Assembly (NCBI RefSeq): GCF_001310225.1
Contig: NZ_CP012898.1
Coordinates: 1,860,001-1,924,000 of the forward strand
From: Pseudalgibacter alginicilyticus
GTDB taxonomy: Bacteria; Bacteroidota; Bacteroidia; Flavobacteriales; Flavobacteriaceae
Direction: 5' to 3'
DNA: 64,000 nt
In this document: piece after piece, positions 1 to 9,723 of the stretch
How positions within the stretch are numbered: position 1 is the first letter of the stretch
How the letters are laid out: each line of letters starts with the position of its first letter
Notes under the pieces: model-generated
Databases searched by the model: none
What the model was told of the DNA's origin: nothing
Seen by the model: only the letters and a program-made list of their open reading frames with translations
Position numbers and translations under genes: made by a program

Positions 1-2
1 AT

Positions 3-353
3 AAATTTAAAAAAGGAACAAAAGGCGTAGAAGATATTAAACAATTTTTTTATGATTCTGTAAGTTCTGAATATAAAAACGACAATATAAAAGGATGCTT
101 TATAACAAACACCTATAATGAGTTCTCTGAAAACGAAGATCAATTAGTTCAGGAACAGATGAGTACTTTTATGAATAACTTAAAATCCATTATTATTGAA
201 AAATTACAAATGGATCTTTCAAAAGACAAAGAAACTATTATAAAACAAGCTAATTATTTATTATTAGCAAAACATGGTTTAGCCGCCGCAGCAAGAGTTA
301 ACACAAAACAAGAAATAGAAGATTATATTGAAATGACATTTAAAAACATATAA
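3..353 (+). CDS. TetR family transcriptional regulator, C-terminal part (5' end outside window)
   Basis: The reading frame is open from the left edge of the window, so the DNA-binding N-terminus is missing; 116 residues are visible. The visible part is helical and contains GCFITNTYNEF, typical of the ligand-binding half of TetR repressors of the YxaF/AcrR kind. A TetR-type palindrome lies 21 nt after the stop and before the next gene, which has the same direction, so this protein is probably the repressor of the AhpD-like gene that follows. The effector is unknown. The family call rests on the C-terminal pattern plus the adjacent operator; it would be uncertain from the protein fragment alone. 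Confidence 0.75.
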   Translation, partial: KFKKGTKGVEDIKQFFYDSVSSEYKNDNIKGCFITNTYNEFSENEDQLVQEQMSTFMNNLKSIIIEKLQMDLSKDKETIIKQANYLLLAKHGLAAAARVNTKQEIEDYIEMTFKNI

Positions 354-373
354 CCCTTTTTTTTACAAAATAA

Positions 374-389
374 CTAAACGAACGTTTAG
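374..389. promoter_or_regulatory. TetR-type operator
   Basis: CTAAACGAACGTTTAG is a perfect inverted repeat with 7-bp arms and a 2-nt centre. It sits between the TetR-like gene and the AhpD-like gene, 27 nt upstream of the latter's ATG. Size, symmetry and position fit a TetR dimer site. Binding is inferred. Confidence 0.7.
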
Positions 390-416
390 AAAAATTAACA
401 TTAATAACAAAAAATT

Positions 417-980
417 ATGACTACATTAAAAGTTCACAACATTGAAACAGCACCAGAAGGCAGTAAACCATTATTAGAAAACTCTGAAAAAGCCTTTGGA
501 AGAATTCCAGGTTTACATGGTGTTTTAGCTGGTGCTCCTAAAATATTAGAGGCTTATCAAACTTTACACAGTTTATTTGTTGAATCATCTTTTAACGAAG
601 AAGAATTAACAGTCGTTTGGCAAACTATCAATGTAGAGCACGCTTGTCATTATTGTGTTCCTGCACACACTGGAATTGCAAAAATGATGAAAGTTGATGA
701 TAAAATTACAGAGGCATTACGTAACGAAACACCTTTAGAAGATTCTAAGTTAGAAGCCTTACGCACCATGACTTTATCCATTGTTAGAAATCGTGGAAAT
801 GTTTCTGAGGCAGATTTAAACGCTTTTTATACTGCAGGTTATGCTGAAGCTCAAGTATTGGAAATTATTTTAGGCTTATCACAAAAAACAATAAGTAACT
901 ACGTAAACCATATAGCAAATACACCTGTTGATTCGGAATTTAAAAAATTTGAATGGACCAAAGAAAATGTGGTAGCTTAA
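417..980 (+). CDS. Carboxymuconolactone decarboxylase / AhpD-like family protein
   Basis: A 187-residue cytoplasmic protein of the AhpD-like all-alpha fold. The sequence EHACHYCVPAH (near residues 74-84) holds the CxxC redox pair with the flanking Glu and His used for proton relay in AhpD alkylhydroperoxidase reductases. The CxxC implies thiol-dependent peroxidase or disulfide chemistry; the substrate is unknown. The gene stands alone behind a TetR-type operator and is followed by a strong terminator, so it looks like the single target of the upstream repressor. Such TetR/AhpD-like pairs are common in flavobacteria and are usually taken to respond to electrophilic or oxidative stress. The family call is firm; the physiological role is inference. 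Confidence 0.88.
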   Translation: MTTLKVHNIETAPEGSKPLLENSEKAFGRIPGLHGVLAGAPKILEAYQTLHSLFVESSFNEEELTVVWQTINVEHACHYCVPAHTGIAKMMKVDDKITEALRNETPLEDSKLEALRTMTLSIVRNRGNVSEADLNAFYTAGYAEAQVLEIILGLSQKTISNYVNHIANTPVDSEFKKFEWTKENVVA

Positions 981-1012
981 CTCTTTAAAAACCACCTATT
1001 AATAGCAGTAAG

Positions 1013-1042
1013 CCTTTCGTTTTAAGCGCGAAAGGTTTTTTT
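1013..1042 (+). terminator. Rho-independent terminator of the AhpD-like gene
   Basis: CCTTTCG and CGAAAGG form a 7-bp stem around a 9-nt loop, followed directly by seven T residues. Confidence 0.85.
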
Positions 1043-1074
1043 AATAACAGCTTATAAAAAAACAACTATATAAT

Positions 1075-1875
1075 ATGGATAATAATAGACGAAATTTCAT
1101 TAAAAACTTAAGCTTAGTAGGAACTACAGGAATGTTAATTCCAAATTTAGCTATTGGAAATACACAAGAAAACCCAAATATTATGATAAATAAAACAAGA
1201 CCTAAAGTATTGTTTTTTGATGTAAATGAAACACTTTTGGATCTTACCGACATGAAAAAACAAGTTGGTGAAGCTTTAAATGGAAGAGAAGATTTATTAT
1301 CTCTTTGGTTTACAACCATGCTACAATACTCATTAGTAACCACAGCCAGTGGACAATACGAACATTTTGGAAACATAGGGGCAGCCGCACTACAAATGGT
1401 AGCAGCAAATAATGGCATTACAATAAAGGAAGATGAAGCAAGAAACATCATACTAAATGCACTTAGGGGATTACCTTCACACCCTGAAGTTGAAGAAGCT
1501 TTAAAAGAACTAAAAAAGGCTGGTTATAAATTAGTATCTTTTACAAATTCTTCAAATGAAGGAGTTAGAAAACAATTTGAAAGTGCCGGATTAACATCAT
1601 ATTTTGATGAAAGACTAAGTGTGGAAGACATTGGTAAATTTAAACCCTTTTCAGACACCTATGCTTGGGGTGCCCGCAAAATGGGTATAAAACCAGAAGA
1701 ATGCATGCTTATAGCTGCACACGGCTGGGATGTAGCAGGAGCACTTTGGGCTGGTTGGAGAGCCGCTTTTATTAGTCGACCTGGGCAACAACTGTTTCCT
1801 ATAGCTCCAAAAACAGAAATTATTGAATCAGACCTTCTTAAGATTTCAAAAAAACTCGTTGTACTAAAAAAATGA
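1075..1875 (+). CDS. Haloacid dehalogenase type II-like HAD hydrolase with Tat signal
   Basis: A 266-residue protein. Residues 1-28 look like a twin-arginine signal: NNRRNFIK followed by a hydrophobic stretch ending in LAIGN. The HAD core begins near residue 44 with motif I FFDVNETLLDL; the nucleophile Asp is present and the second Asp of phosphatases is replaced by Asn, as in type II dehalogenases. Motif II is SFTNSS, motif III lies in GKFKPFSDTY, and motif IV is AAHGWDVAGA, typical of the L-2-haloacid dehalogenase branch. The likely reaction is hydrolytic dehalogenation of a 2-haloacid, or a related hydrolysis. Export of a folded HAD enzyme by Tat is unusual for this normally cytoplasmic family. 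The gene appears monocistronic; a terminator precedes it. Confidence 0.85.
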   Translation: MDNNRRNFIKNLSLVGTTGMLIPNLAIGNTQENPNIMINKTRPKVLFFDVNETLLDLTDMKKQVGEALNGREDLLSLWFTTMLQYSLVTTASGQYEHFGNIGAAALQMVAANNGITIKEDEARNIILNALRGLPSHPEVEEALKELKKAGYKLVSFTNSSNEGVRKQFESAGLTSYFDERLSVEDIGKFKPFSDTYAWGARKMGIKPEECMLIAAHGWDVAGALWAGWRAAFISRPGQQLFPIAPKTEIIESDLLKISKKLVVLKK

Positions 1876-1925
1876 TTGTTTATCATGTTTAAACACCCAC
1901 TAATAACTCAAAACTTACATCCCTA

Positions 1926-1964
1926 TATTTTTGCGTGAAATTAAACTAAAAAAAAGTAAATTTG
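1926..1964 (+). promoter_or_regulatory. Promoter region of purL
   Basis: Two matches to the Bacteroidota -7 consensus TAnnTTTG precede purL: TATTTTTG at 1926-1933 and TAAATTTG at 1957-1964. For the second, a TTG at 1931-1933 lies 23 nt upstream as a possible -33 element. Which is used cannot be told from sequence. Confidence 0.45.
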
Positions 1965-1997
1965 CACTTTCTTTAAACACACACAAATCAATAAATA

Positions 1998-4900
1998 ATG
2001 ATTCATTTCTTTGGAAACGTAACCAGCAAGATTTTTGCTGTTCAAACAACAAAAGAATTATCAACTGAAACCATTGCAAAACTATCGTGGTTATTTGGCA
2101 ATCAGCCTAAAATAGAACAAGCATCGCTCGATGCTTTTTTTGTTGGCCCTCGTGCTGCCATGATTACACCTTGGAGTACCAATGCTGTGGAAATTACCCA
2201 AAATATGGGTATTGCCGATATTATTCGTATTGAAGAATTTCAAGCCGTTTCTAAGAATTTTAACGAATTTGACCCGATGATTTCTGAAAAATTCAAAGGA
2301 TTAAATCAAAATTCATTTACGATTGATATCAAACCAGAACCTATTCTTGACATTAAAGATATTTCAGCATACAATCAACAAGAAGGTTTATCATTAAGTG
2401 ATGAAGAAGTGAAATATTTGGAAGGTGTGTCTAAAAAAATTGGAAGACCTTTAACGGATTCTGAAGTTTTTGGATTTTCTCAGGTGAATTCTGAGCACTG
2501 CCGTCATAAAATTTTCAACGGTACGTTTGTAATTGATGGAGAAGAAAAACCAACCTCACTTTTCAAACTTATTAGAAAAACATCTGAAACACACCCAAAC
2601 ACCATTGTTTCTGCTTATAAAGATAATGTTGCTTTTATTGAAGGTCCAAAAGTAGAACAGTTTGCTCCAAAGCGTGCAGACATTCCTGATTATTACACAA
2701 CTCAAGATTTTGATTCTGTTATTTCATTAAAAGCAGAAACACACAATTTTCCAACTACCGTTGAGCCATTTAATGGTGCTGCAACTGGTGCTGGTGGGGA
2801 AATTAGAGATAGGTTGGCTGGAGGAAAAGGTTCTTTGCCTTTGGCTGGAACAGCGGTTTACATGACCTCATATTCTAGACTGGAAGAAAACAGACCTTGG
2901 GAACAAAAATTTGAAGCCAGAAAATGGTTATATCAAACACCTATGGATATTTTAATAAAGGCTTCGAATGGCGCGTCTGATTTTGGAAACAAATTTGGAC
3001 AACCGCTTATATGTGGTTCGGTATTAACTTTTGAACATAACGAAAATGCCTCTTCAAGTGAGTCTGCTCCACGTAAATTAGGTTTTGATAAAGTGATTAT
3101 GCAAGCTGGAGGTATTGGTTATGGTAAAAAAGAACAAGCTTTAAAAGAAACTCCCAAAACGGGTGATAAAATTGTAATTCTTGGTGGTGAAAATTACAGA
3201 ATCGGCATGGGTGGTGCCGCAGTTTCTTCTGCGGACACTGGTGAATTTGCTTCGGGTATTGAATTAAATGCCGTTCAACGTTCTAATCCAGAAATGCAAA
3301 AACGTGCTGCCAACGCAGTTCGTGGCATGGTAGAAAGTGACGAAAATTTTATTGTTTCCATTCATGATCATGGTGCTGGTGGTCATTTAAACTGCTTATC
3401 AGAATTAGTAGAAGATACTGGAGGAAAAATCGATTTAGACGCCCTTCCTGTAGGAGACCCAACACTTTCTGACAAAGAAATTATTGGTAACGAATCACAA
3501 GAGCGCATGGGCTTGGTCATTGCCGAAAAACATATAAAAACACTACACAATATTGCAGACCGTGAGCGTTCTCCTATGTATACAGTAGGTGACGTAAGTG
3601 GAGACAATCGATTTACTTTCGAATCTAAAACTAACGGACACAAACCTATGGATTTAGCCATGGAAGATATGTTTGGAAGTTCTCCAAAAACCATTTTAAC
3701 AGATAAAACGGTACTTAGAAATTATAAAAACCCAAGATATAAAACCAAAAATTTACAAATCTATTTGGAGCAGGTTTTGCAATTGGAAGCTGTAGCTTGT
3801 AAAGATTGGTTAACAAATAAAGTAGACCGCTGTGTTGGTGGAAAAGTTGCCAAACAGCAATGTGTTGGCCCTTTACAAATCCCTCTAAACAATGTTGCTG
3901 TTATGGCTCTTGATTTTAAAGGGAAAGAAGGTGTTGCAACGTCCATTGGGCACTCGCCTATTTCTGGATTAATAAACTCGGCTGCAGGTAGTAGAAATGC
4001 CATTACGGAAACCCTAACCAACATTATTTGGGCACCGCTAAAAAATGATTTAAAAAGTATTTCGCTTTCGGCAAACTGGATGTGGCCTTGTAAAAACGAA
4101 GGTGAAGACGCCCGTTTATACGAAGCTGTTCAAGCAGTTTCAGAATTTGCAATCGATTTAGGTATCAATGTCCCAACAGGAAAAGATTCGCTTTCCATGA
4201 AACAAAAATACCCTGAGGGCGATGTCATTTCTCCTGGAACTGTTATTATTTCAGCAGGTGCAAATTGTAATGATATAACAAAAGTGGTGGAACCAGTTTT
4301 AAAACAAAATGCTGGTAACATTTACTATATTAATATATCTCAAGATGATTTTAAATTAGGAGGAAGTTCTTTCAATCAAGTATTGAATACTATTGGAAAC
4401 GAAGCACCTGACGTAAAAGACCCTGCCTTTGTTAAAACAGTTTTTAATACCATCCAAACCCTCATTAAAACAGATAAAATTAAAGCAGGTCACGATGTTG
4501 CTTCTGGAGGATTAATTACTACTCTTTTAGAATTGTGTTTTGCTGATGTTAATTTAGGTGCTGATTTTAATCTTTCTAAATTAAATGAAGACGATTCTAT
4601 CAAAGTGTTATTTGCTGAAAATTCAGGTATTGTATTTCAAGCAGATGCTTCAGTAGAAACAATTTTATCTAAAAATAACATAGAGTTTTTCAATATAGGT
4701 TCAGCTAATAATACTGGCTATGTTACCATTAAAAATAACGACGACATTTTCACCTTTAATGTTGTTAAAACAAGAGATATTTGGTACAAAACATCATATT
4801 TATTAGATCAAAAACAAACAGCAAATGGTTTAGCTCAAAATCGTTTTGATAATTATAAAAATCAACCTTTACAATATGTTTTCCCTAAACATTTTACTGG

Positions 4901-5678
4901 TGTTTTCACTCCTATCAATAACCTAAAAAATAAACCTAAAGCAGCTATCCTCCGAGAAAAAGGAAGTAATTCTGAACGCGAAATGGCAAATGCCATGTAT
5001 TTAGCTGGTTTTGATGTAAAAGATGTACATATGACCGATTTAATTTCTGGTCGTGAAACTTTAAAAGACATTCAGTTTTTAGGAGCTGTTGGAGGATTCA
5101 GTAACAGTGATGTTTTAGGGTCTGCTAAAGGTTGGGCTGGAGCTATTAAATACAATGAAAAAGCCAATAAAGTGATTAAAGATTTCTTTGCTAGGGAGGA
5201 TACTTTATCTGTTGGAATTTGTAATGGTTGTCAATTATGGATGGAATTAGACCTCATCAATCCAGAACATGATATTCATGGAAAGATGTTGCATAATGAT
5301 TCTCATAAACATGAAAGTGCTTTCACTTCAGTAAAAATTCAAGAAAACAACTCCGTAATGCTTTCAACACTTGCTGGCAGCACTTTAGGAGTATGGATTT
5401 CGCATGGCGAAGGAAAATTTAATTTACCTTATGCAGAAGATAAATATCAAATTGTTGCTAAATACGCTTATACCGAATACCCACATAATCCAAATGGTTC
5501 TGACTTCAACACAGCAATGATGTGTGATAAAACAGGACGTCATTTAGTAACTATGCCACATATTGAGCGCTCCACATTTCAATGGAATTGGGCAAACTAT
5601 CCTGACGGTAGGAAAGACGAAGTTTCACCTTGGTTGGAAGCTTTTGTAAATGCCAGAATTTGGTTAGAAAAACAGTAA
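1998..5678 (+). CDS. purL: Phosphoribosylformylglycinamidine synthase (large single-chain PurL)
   Basis: 1226 residues, the normal length of the single-chain FGAM synthase. It catalyses the ATP- and glutamine-dependent conversion of FGAR to FGAM, the fourth step of de novo purine synthesis, in the cytoplasm. The N-terminal PurS-like part is followed by two AIRS-like ATP-binding halves (for example SEHCRHK near residue 168 and AETHNFPT near 248) and a C-terminal class I glutamine amidotransferase domain. The amidotransferase nucleophile is C1075 in GICNGCQLW, with H1188 and E1190 in PHIERS. The gene is monocistronic: its own promoter elements precede it and a terminator follows. Identification is secure. 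Confidence 0.98.
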   Translation: MIHFFGNVTSKIFAVQTTKELSTETIAKLSWLFGNQPKIEQASLDAFFVGPRAAMITPWSTNAVEITQNMGIADIIRIEEFQAVSKNFNEFDPMISEKFKGLNQNSFTIDIKPEPILDIKDISAYNQQEGLSLSDEEVKYLEGVSKKIGRPLTDSEVFGFSQVNSEHCRHKIFNGTFVIDGEEKPTSLFKLIRKTSETHPNTIVSAYKDNVAFIEGPKVEQFAPKRADIPDYYTTQDFDSVISLKAETHNFPTTVEPFNGAATGAGGEIRDRLAGGKGSLPLAGTAVYMTSYSRLEENRPWEQKFEARKWLYQTPMDILIKASNGASDFGNKFGQPLICGSVLTFEHNENASSSESAPRKLGFDKVIMQAGGIGYGKKEQALKETPKTGDKIVILGGENYRIGMGGAAVSSADTGEFASGIELNAVQRSNPEMQKRAANAVRGMVESDENFIVSIHDHGAGGHLNCLSELVEDTGGKIDLDALPVGDPTLSDKEIIGNESQERMGLVIAEKHIKTLHNIADRERSPMYTVGDVSGDNRFTFESKTNGHKPMDLAMEDMFGSSPKTILTDKTVLRNYKNPRYKTKNLQIYLEQVLQLEAVACKDWLTNKVDRCVGGKVAKQQCVGPLQIPLNNVAVMALDFKGKEGVATSIGHSPISGLINSAAGSRNAITETLTNIIWAPLKNDLKSISLSANWMWPCKNEGEDARLYEAVQAVSEFAIDLGINVPTGKDSLSMKQKYPEGDVISPGTVIISAGANCNDITKVVEPVLKQNAGNIYYINISQDDFKLGGSSFNQVLNTIGNEAPDVKDPAFVKTVFNTIQTLIKTDKIKAGHDVASGGLITTLLELCFADVNLGADFNLSKLNEDDSIKVLFAENSGIVFQADASVETILSKNNIEFFNIGSANNTGYVTIKNNDDIFTFNVVKTRDIWYKTSYLLDQKQTANGLAQNRFDNYKNQPLQYVFPKHFTGVFTPINNLKNKPKAAILREKGSNSEREMANAMYLAGFDVKDVHMTDLISGRETLKDIQFLGAVGGFSNSDVLGSAKGWAGAIKYNEKANKVIKDFFAREDTLSVGICNGCQLWMELDLINPEHDIHGKMLHNDSHKHESAFTSVKIQENNSVMLSTLAGSTLGVWISHGEGKFNLPYAEDKYQIVAKYAYTEYPHNPNGSDFNTAMMCDKTGRHLVTMPHIERSTFQWNWANYPDGRKDEVSPWLEAFVNARIWLEKQ

Positions 5679-5692
5679 TTATTCAAATAAAA

Positions 5693-5730
5693 ACTCCCGA
5701 ATTTAAAAAAATGATTTCGGGAGTATTTTT
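5693..5730 (+). terminator. Rho-independent terminator of purL
   Basis: ACTCCCGAA (5693-5701) pairs with TTCGGGAGT (5716-5724) across a 14-nt loop, followed by ATTTTT. Confidence 0.85.
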
Positions 5731-5830
5731 ATAGAATGTAAATAAAAAAACTTACTGCAGTTAATTAATCTGCTTTAGCAAAATCCTTTTCATAAAATAC
5801 TCCAAATAAGTAGATTCAACAAATAACACT

Positions 5831-6616
5831 TTATATTTTCACCTTATTACCAAAGAGATAACCATAGGGCATACCTACAAAAATAACACCTCCTACTATG
5901 TTTCCTAATGTTGCTGGAGCTAAATTATTTATAATAAACTCACTCCAAGTAATATTTACACCTTCGAAAATAGCCAATGGAATAAAATACATATTAGCAA
6001 TACTATGTTCAAACCCTAAAGTAACAAAAGCCATCACTGGTAGCCAAATAGCAAAAATTTTACCAACGGTATCTTTAGCTGCCATCCCCTGCCAAACAGC
6101 CAAACAAACTAACCAATTGGCTCCTATCCCTTTTAGGAAGGTTACTAAAAACGTATGACTCGTTTTGCTAATTGCTACATTGCGTACCGATTCAGAAAAA
6201 GGAGAATCACTAACAATGTGTGTTAAATGAGTCATAAAATAAGCAACAAAAAGGGCTCCTATAAAATTACCAAAATATACTAAACCCCAGTTTTTCAACA
6301 CAGTACTAACCCTTTGCTTTTTACTTAAGATATTAGGTATAAAATAGGCATTGTTTCCAGTAAAAAGTTCAGCACCTACTATAACTACCAAGATAAGGCC
6401 AATAGGAAACATTGCTCCAAAAAGAAACTTGGTTATTCCAGGATTACTGGCAGATAATAATGGCGAACCTCCACCTACAACTATAGCTAATAATCCCCCA
6501 AAAGCTATGTAAGCTCCTGCTAAAAAAGCAAGAATTAGTATTTTACTTACTTTATATTTTCCTTTATTTAGCGCTAATACACCAACTATTTCAATAACTT
6601 CTTTAGGGCTATTCAT
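5831..6616 (-). CDS. focA: Formate/nitrite transporter (FocA-like)
   Basis: A 261-residue membrane protein of the FNT family with about six hydrophobic segments. It is the last gene of a minus-strand unit pflB-pflA-focA, starting 34 nt after the pflA stop, so its substrate is most simply formate made by pyruvate formate-lyase, exported or re-imported as a channel/transporter in the inner membrane. FNT proteins can also move nitrite or hydrosulfide; the gene context is the argument for formate. Gene order differs from Escherichia coli, where focA comes first. Confidence 0.88.
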   Translation of the reverse strand: MNSPKEVIEIVGVLALNKGKYKVSKILILAFLAGAYIAFGGLLAIVVGGGSPLLSASNPGITKFLFGAMFPIGLILVVIVGAELFTGNNAYFIPNILSKKQRVSTVLKNWGLVYFGNFIGALFVAYFMTHLTHIVSDSPFSESVRNVAISKTSHTFLVTFLKGIGANWLVCLAVWQGMAAKDTVGKIFAIWLPVMAFVTLGFEHSIANMYFIPLAIFEGVNITWSEFIINNLAPATLGNIVGGVIFVGMPYGYLFGNKVKI

Positions 6617-6650
6617 TATAAAATGTTTTTCTTTCTTTCAATATCAATAA

Positions 6651-7379
6651 TCAATTTACTTTCACTTTTTTAAAATATTTTTTCAAAATATTTGAAGCTT
6701 CAATTAACTCTTCAGGGGTGTTTTCTCGAGCATCTTTTAATTGGTAAGCCCATCCTAATGCTTCCCACTTATGAACCCCTAATTTATGGTATGGTTGGAT
6801 TTCTATTTTTTCAATAGTATCATAATCCTTAAAATACGCACCCATGGCATGTAATAATTGAGGCTTACTAGTGATACCCGGAATCAGCACATAGCGCAAC
6901 CACATGTTTTTTCCTGATGCTTCTCGATATTCTGCGAAATTGAAAGTTGTTTCTTTGCATTTAACACCCGTTAAAGCTAAATAGCCTTCTTCTGTCATAT
7001 GTTTGATATCTAACATCACTAAATCAGTGTAGTTATCTAAAAGTTCTTTAGAAAAACTATTCAAAATTCTTCCATTAGTATCAATATTTGTATGAATCCC
7101 TTCTTCTTTTAATCGTTTAAAAAAAGGAATTAATTCTTTCGCTTGTAATAATGGTTCTCCTCCTGAAACGGTTACGCCTCCTCTTGCTCCAAAATAGGGT
7201 TTCATTTTAAGAGCCATTTGAACTAACTCTTCGATATCATAAACGGTTCCTCCAGACGTTTCAATAGTATCTGGGTTATGACAGTACAAACATTTCAGCT
7301 TACAACCTTGTAAAAAAACGACCCAACGTATGCCCGGCCCGTCATGAGTTCCAAATGATTCAATCGAATGTACTCTCAA
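6651..7379 (-). CDS. pflA: Pyruvate formate-lyase activating enzyme (radical SAM)
   Basis: A radical SAM activase that installs the glycyl radical on PflB. CKLKCLYC is the CxxxCxxC [4Fe-4S] motif, preceded by FGTHDGPGIR, the conserved N-terminal signature of PFL activases. The chosen start is TTG at 7379, giving 242 residues (E. coli PflA has 246) and an N-terminus RVHSIESFGT that matches the family. The frame is open further upstream to another TTG at 7457, but that would add 26 unconserved residues and run through a 32-bp palindrome. No in-frame ATG exists near the family start. The gene follows pflB and precedes focA on the same strand; low expression relative to pflB would be expected. 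Confidence 0.92.
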   Translation of the reverse strand: MRVHSIESFGTHDGPGIRWVVFLQGCKLKCLYCHNPDTIETSGGTVYDIEELVQMALKMKPYFGARGGVTVSGGEPLLQAKELIPFFKRLKEEGIHTNIDTNGRILNSFSKELLDNYTDLVMLDIKHMTEEGYLALTGVKCKETTFNFAEYREASGKNMWLRYVLIPGITSKPQLLHAMGAYFKDYDTIEKIEIQPYHKLGVHKWEALGWAYQLKDARENTPEELIEASNILKKYFKKVKVN

Positions 7380-7428
7380 TGTATTTATTTGTGTTTTGAT
7401 ATTTTTTTTATTTAGTGTTTTATAAGAA

Positions 7429-7460
7429 ACATTGAAAGCGTATATATACGCTTTCAATGT
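7429..7460 (-). promoter_or_regulatory. 32-bp perfect palindrome between pflB and pflA
   Basis: Positions 7429-7460 are a perfect palindrome; each half is ACATTGAAAGCGTATA or its complement. It begins 12 nt after the pflB stop. In RNA it would form a very stable hairpin with a minimal loop, followed on the minus strand by a T-rich stretch. Likely roles are partial termination, or 3'-end protection of pflB mRNA so that PflA is made in lower amount. An operator role cannot be excluded. Confidence 0.7.
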
Positions 7461-7471
7461 ATTAGCAATTA

Positions 7472-9697
7472 TTACAGAGATTCATGGAACGAACGTGTAA
7501 TAACCTCTAACTGTTGTTCTTTTGTTAATCGGACAAAATTTACAGCATAACCAGACACACGAATGGTTAATTGAGGATAGTCATCTGGATTTTTCATGGC
7601 ATCCATTAGCATTTCTTTATTCAACACGTTAACATTCAAGTGCTGGGCATTTCTTGAAAAATAACCATCTAAAGTAGCTGCTAAATTTTCAATTTGTTCT
7701 TCTTCATCTGAACCTAAAGATTTTGGTACAATTGAGAATGTATTTGAGATACCATCTTTAGAATCGTCATAATTGATTTTTGACACTGAATTTAAAGACG
7801 CAATGGCACCACTACAATCGCGACCATGCATTGGGTTAGCTCCAGGTGCAAAAGCAATGCCTCGTGCTCTACCATCTGGTGTTGCTCCTGTTTTTTTTCC
7901 ATAAGAAACATTTGAAGTAATTGTTAAAACTGACAAAGTAACTTCTGCATCTTTATAAACGGGTAATTTTTTTAATTCGTTGTTAAAATCAGCAACCGCA
8001 TTACTTGCTAAAGTATCTACTCTATCGTCATCATTTCCATATTTTGGAAAGTCACCTTCAATTTGAAAATCAATAGTTAAACCCTCTTCATTTCTAATTG
8101 GTTTTACTTTTGCATATTTGATAGCAGACAATGAATCAGCCACAATAGATAAACCGGCAATTCCATAAGCAATATTAATATTAGGATTGGTATCAATTAA
8201 TGCCATTTGTGCTTTTTCATAATAATATTTATCATGCATATAGTGTATAATATTCATAGAGTCATTATACACTCTGGCAACTTCTTTCATGGCTATTTTA
8301 AAATTAGCCATTACTTTATCAAAATCTAAATACTCATCAGTATATTCAGGAATACCAGCAATCATTTGTGTTCCAGAAAATTCACATTTACCTCCGTTTA
8401 ATGCTAACAATAGTGTTTTAGCTAAATTAGTTCGTGCACCAAAAAACTGAATTGATTTTCCTAATTCTTGAAAAGACACGCAACAAGCAATTCCATAATC
8501 ATCTGACCCTCGTTTATCACGCATTAAATCATCGTTTTCAAATTGAATAGACGAAGTGTCTATAGATACTTTAGCACAGTAATTTTTAAAATTTTGAGGT
8601 AAGTTTTCAGACCACAATATGGTAATATTTGGCTCTGGTGAAGCCCCTAAATTATAAAGAGTATTTAAAAAACGGAACGATGTTTTAGTAACCTTAGTTC
8701 TTCCATCTGCAAACATACCGCCTATCGCCTCTGTGACCCAAGTTGGATCTCCAGCAAAAATTTCATCATAAGCTTCCATTCTTAAGTGGCGAACCATACG
8801 CAACTTCATTACAAATTGATCAATATATTCTTGTGCTTCAACTTCAGTAATTAAACCTTCTTCTAAATCTCTTTCTATAAAAATATCTAAAAATGAAGAT
8901 ACATTCCCTAATGACATGGCTGCGCCATCTTGTTCTTTTACAGCAGCCAAGTAAGCCATATATGTCCACTGTACCGCTTCTTGAGCATTTTCTGCAGGAC
9001 GAGATAAATCTAAACCATAAGATTCCCCCATTTCAACTATTTCTTTTAAAGCTTTAATTTGCTCAGAAACTTCTTCTCTCAAGCGAATGACTTTATCGCT
9101 CATGGGACCAGTAATATTTGCTAAATCTTGCTTTTTAGCCTCTATTAAACGTGTCACACCATATAAAGCAATTCTACGATAATCTCCTATAATTCTGCCT
9201 CGCGCATAATTATCTGGCAATCCTGTTAAAAACCCTAATGAACGAAATTTTCTGATTTCCTCTGTATAAGCATCAAACACACCATCATTATGTGATTTTA
9301 CATATTTTGTAAATAATTCTGACAGTTGATTGTTTGGTTCTAATCCATGCTCAGACAACGCTTTTTTAACTACTTTAAATCCGCCATAAGGCTTCATGGC
9401 TCTTTTTAATAATTCATCGGTTTGTAACCCAACAATAACTTCATTTTCAATATCTATATAACCAGGTTTAAAAGCATTAATTCCAGAAATAATATCTGTA
9501 TCAACAGCACGAACACCATTTCTTTGACGTTCCTCTTTGGTTCCTTGCTTACAAATTTCCCATAATTTTAATGTTTTTTCACTCGGACCAACCAAAAAAT
9601 CATGTGTCCCATGATACGGTGTAATATTGTTTGTAACAAAATCTCTTAAGTTAATCGTCTTACACCAAATACCTGTGTTAAAAGTTTTAATTTCCAT
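7472..9697 (-). CDS. pflB: Formate C-acetyltransferase (pyruvate formate-lyase)
   Basis: 741 residues, near the normal PFL length. It converts pyruvate and CoA to acetyl-CoA and formate under anoxic conditions through a glycyl radical. The paired active-site cysteines are visible in GIACCVS, and the radical glycine is G716 in RVSGYAV near the C-terminus. ATG at 9697 is the start. First gene of the unit with pflA and focA. Its promoter carries a Crp/Fnr-type dyad 23 nt upstream of a TATTTTTG element, fitting oxygen-responsive activation. Its presence argues for facultative fermentative growth in a respiring marine bacterium. Confidence 0.97.
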   Translation of the reverse strand: MEIKTFNTGIWCKTINLRDFVTNNITPYHGTHDFLVGPSEKTLKLWEICKQGTKEERQRNGVRAVDTDIISGINAFKPGYIDIENEVIVGLQTDELLKRAMKPYGGFKVVKKALSEHGLEPNNQLSELFTKYVKSHNDGVFDAYTEEIRKFRSLGFLTGLPDNYARGRIIGDYRRIALYGVTRLIEAKKQDLANITGPMSDKVIRLREEVSEQIKALKEIVEMGESYGLDLSRPAENAQEAVQWTYMAYLAAVKEQDGAAMSLGNVSSFLDIFIERDLEEGLITEVEAQEYIDQFVMKLRMVRHLRMEAYDEIFAGDPTWVTEAIGGMFADGRTKVTKTSFRFLNTLYNLGASPEPNITILWSENLPQNFKNYCAKVSIDTSSIQFENDDLMRDKRGSDDYGIACCVSFQELGKSIQFFGARTNLAKTLLLALNGGKCEFSGTQMIAGIPEYTDEYLDFDKVMANFKIAMKEVARVYNDSMNIIHYMHDKYYYEKAQMALIDTNPNINIAYGIAGLSIVADSLSAIKYAKVKPIRNEEGLTIDFQIEGDFPKYGNDDDRVDTLASNAVADFNNELKKLPVYKDAEVTLSVLTITSNVSYGKKTGATPDGRARGIAFAPGANPMHGRDCSGAIASLNSVSKINYDDSKDGISNTFSIVPKSLGSDEEEQIENLAATLDGYFSRNAQHLNVNVLNKEMLMDAMKNPDDYPQLTIRVSGYAVNFVRLTKEQQLEVITRSFHESL

Positions 9698-9723
9698 TTA
9701 TTTATCCTTTTATTTTAAGTGTG

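Noticed and set aside
1041-1451. Minus-strand open frame opposite the HAD hydrolase
   Set aside because: It overlaps a well-supported gene and its terminator and shows no domain; a shadow frame.
5731-5830. Small gene between purL terminator and focA
   Set aside because: The longest minus-strand frame is about ten codons; nothing supports a gene.
7380-7457. N-terminal extension of PflA to TTG at 7457
   Set aside because: It is read through a 32-bp palindrome and adds residues absent from the family; the TTG at 7379 gives the normal length.
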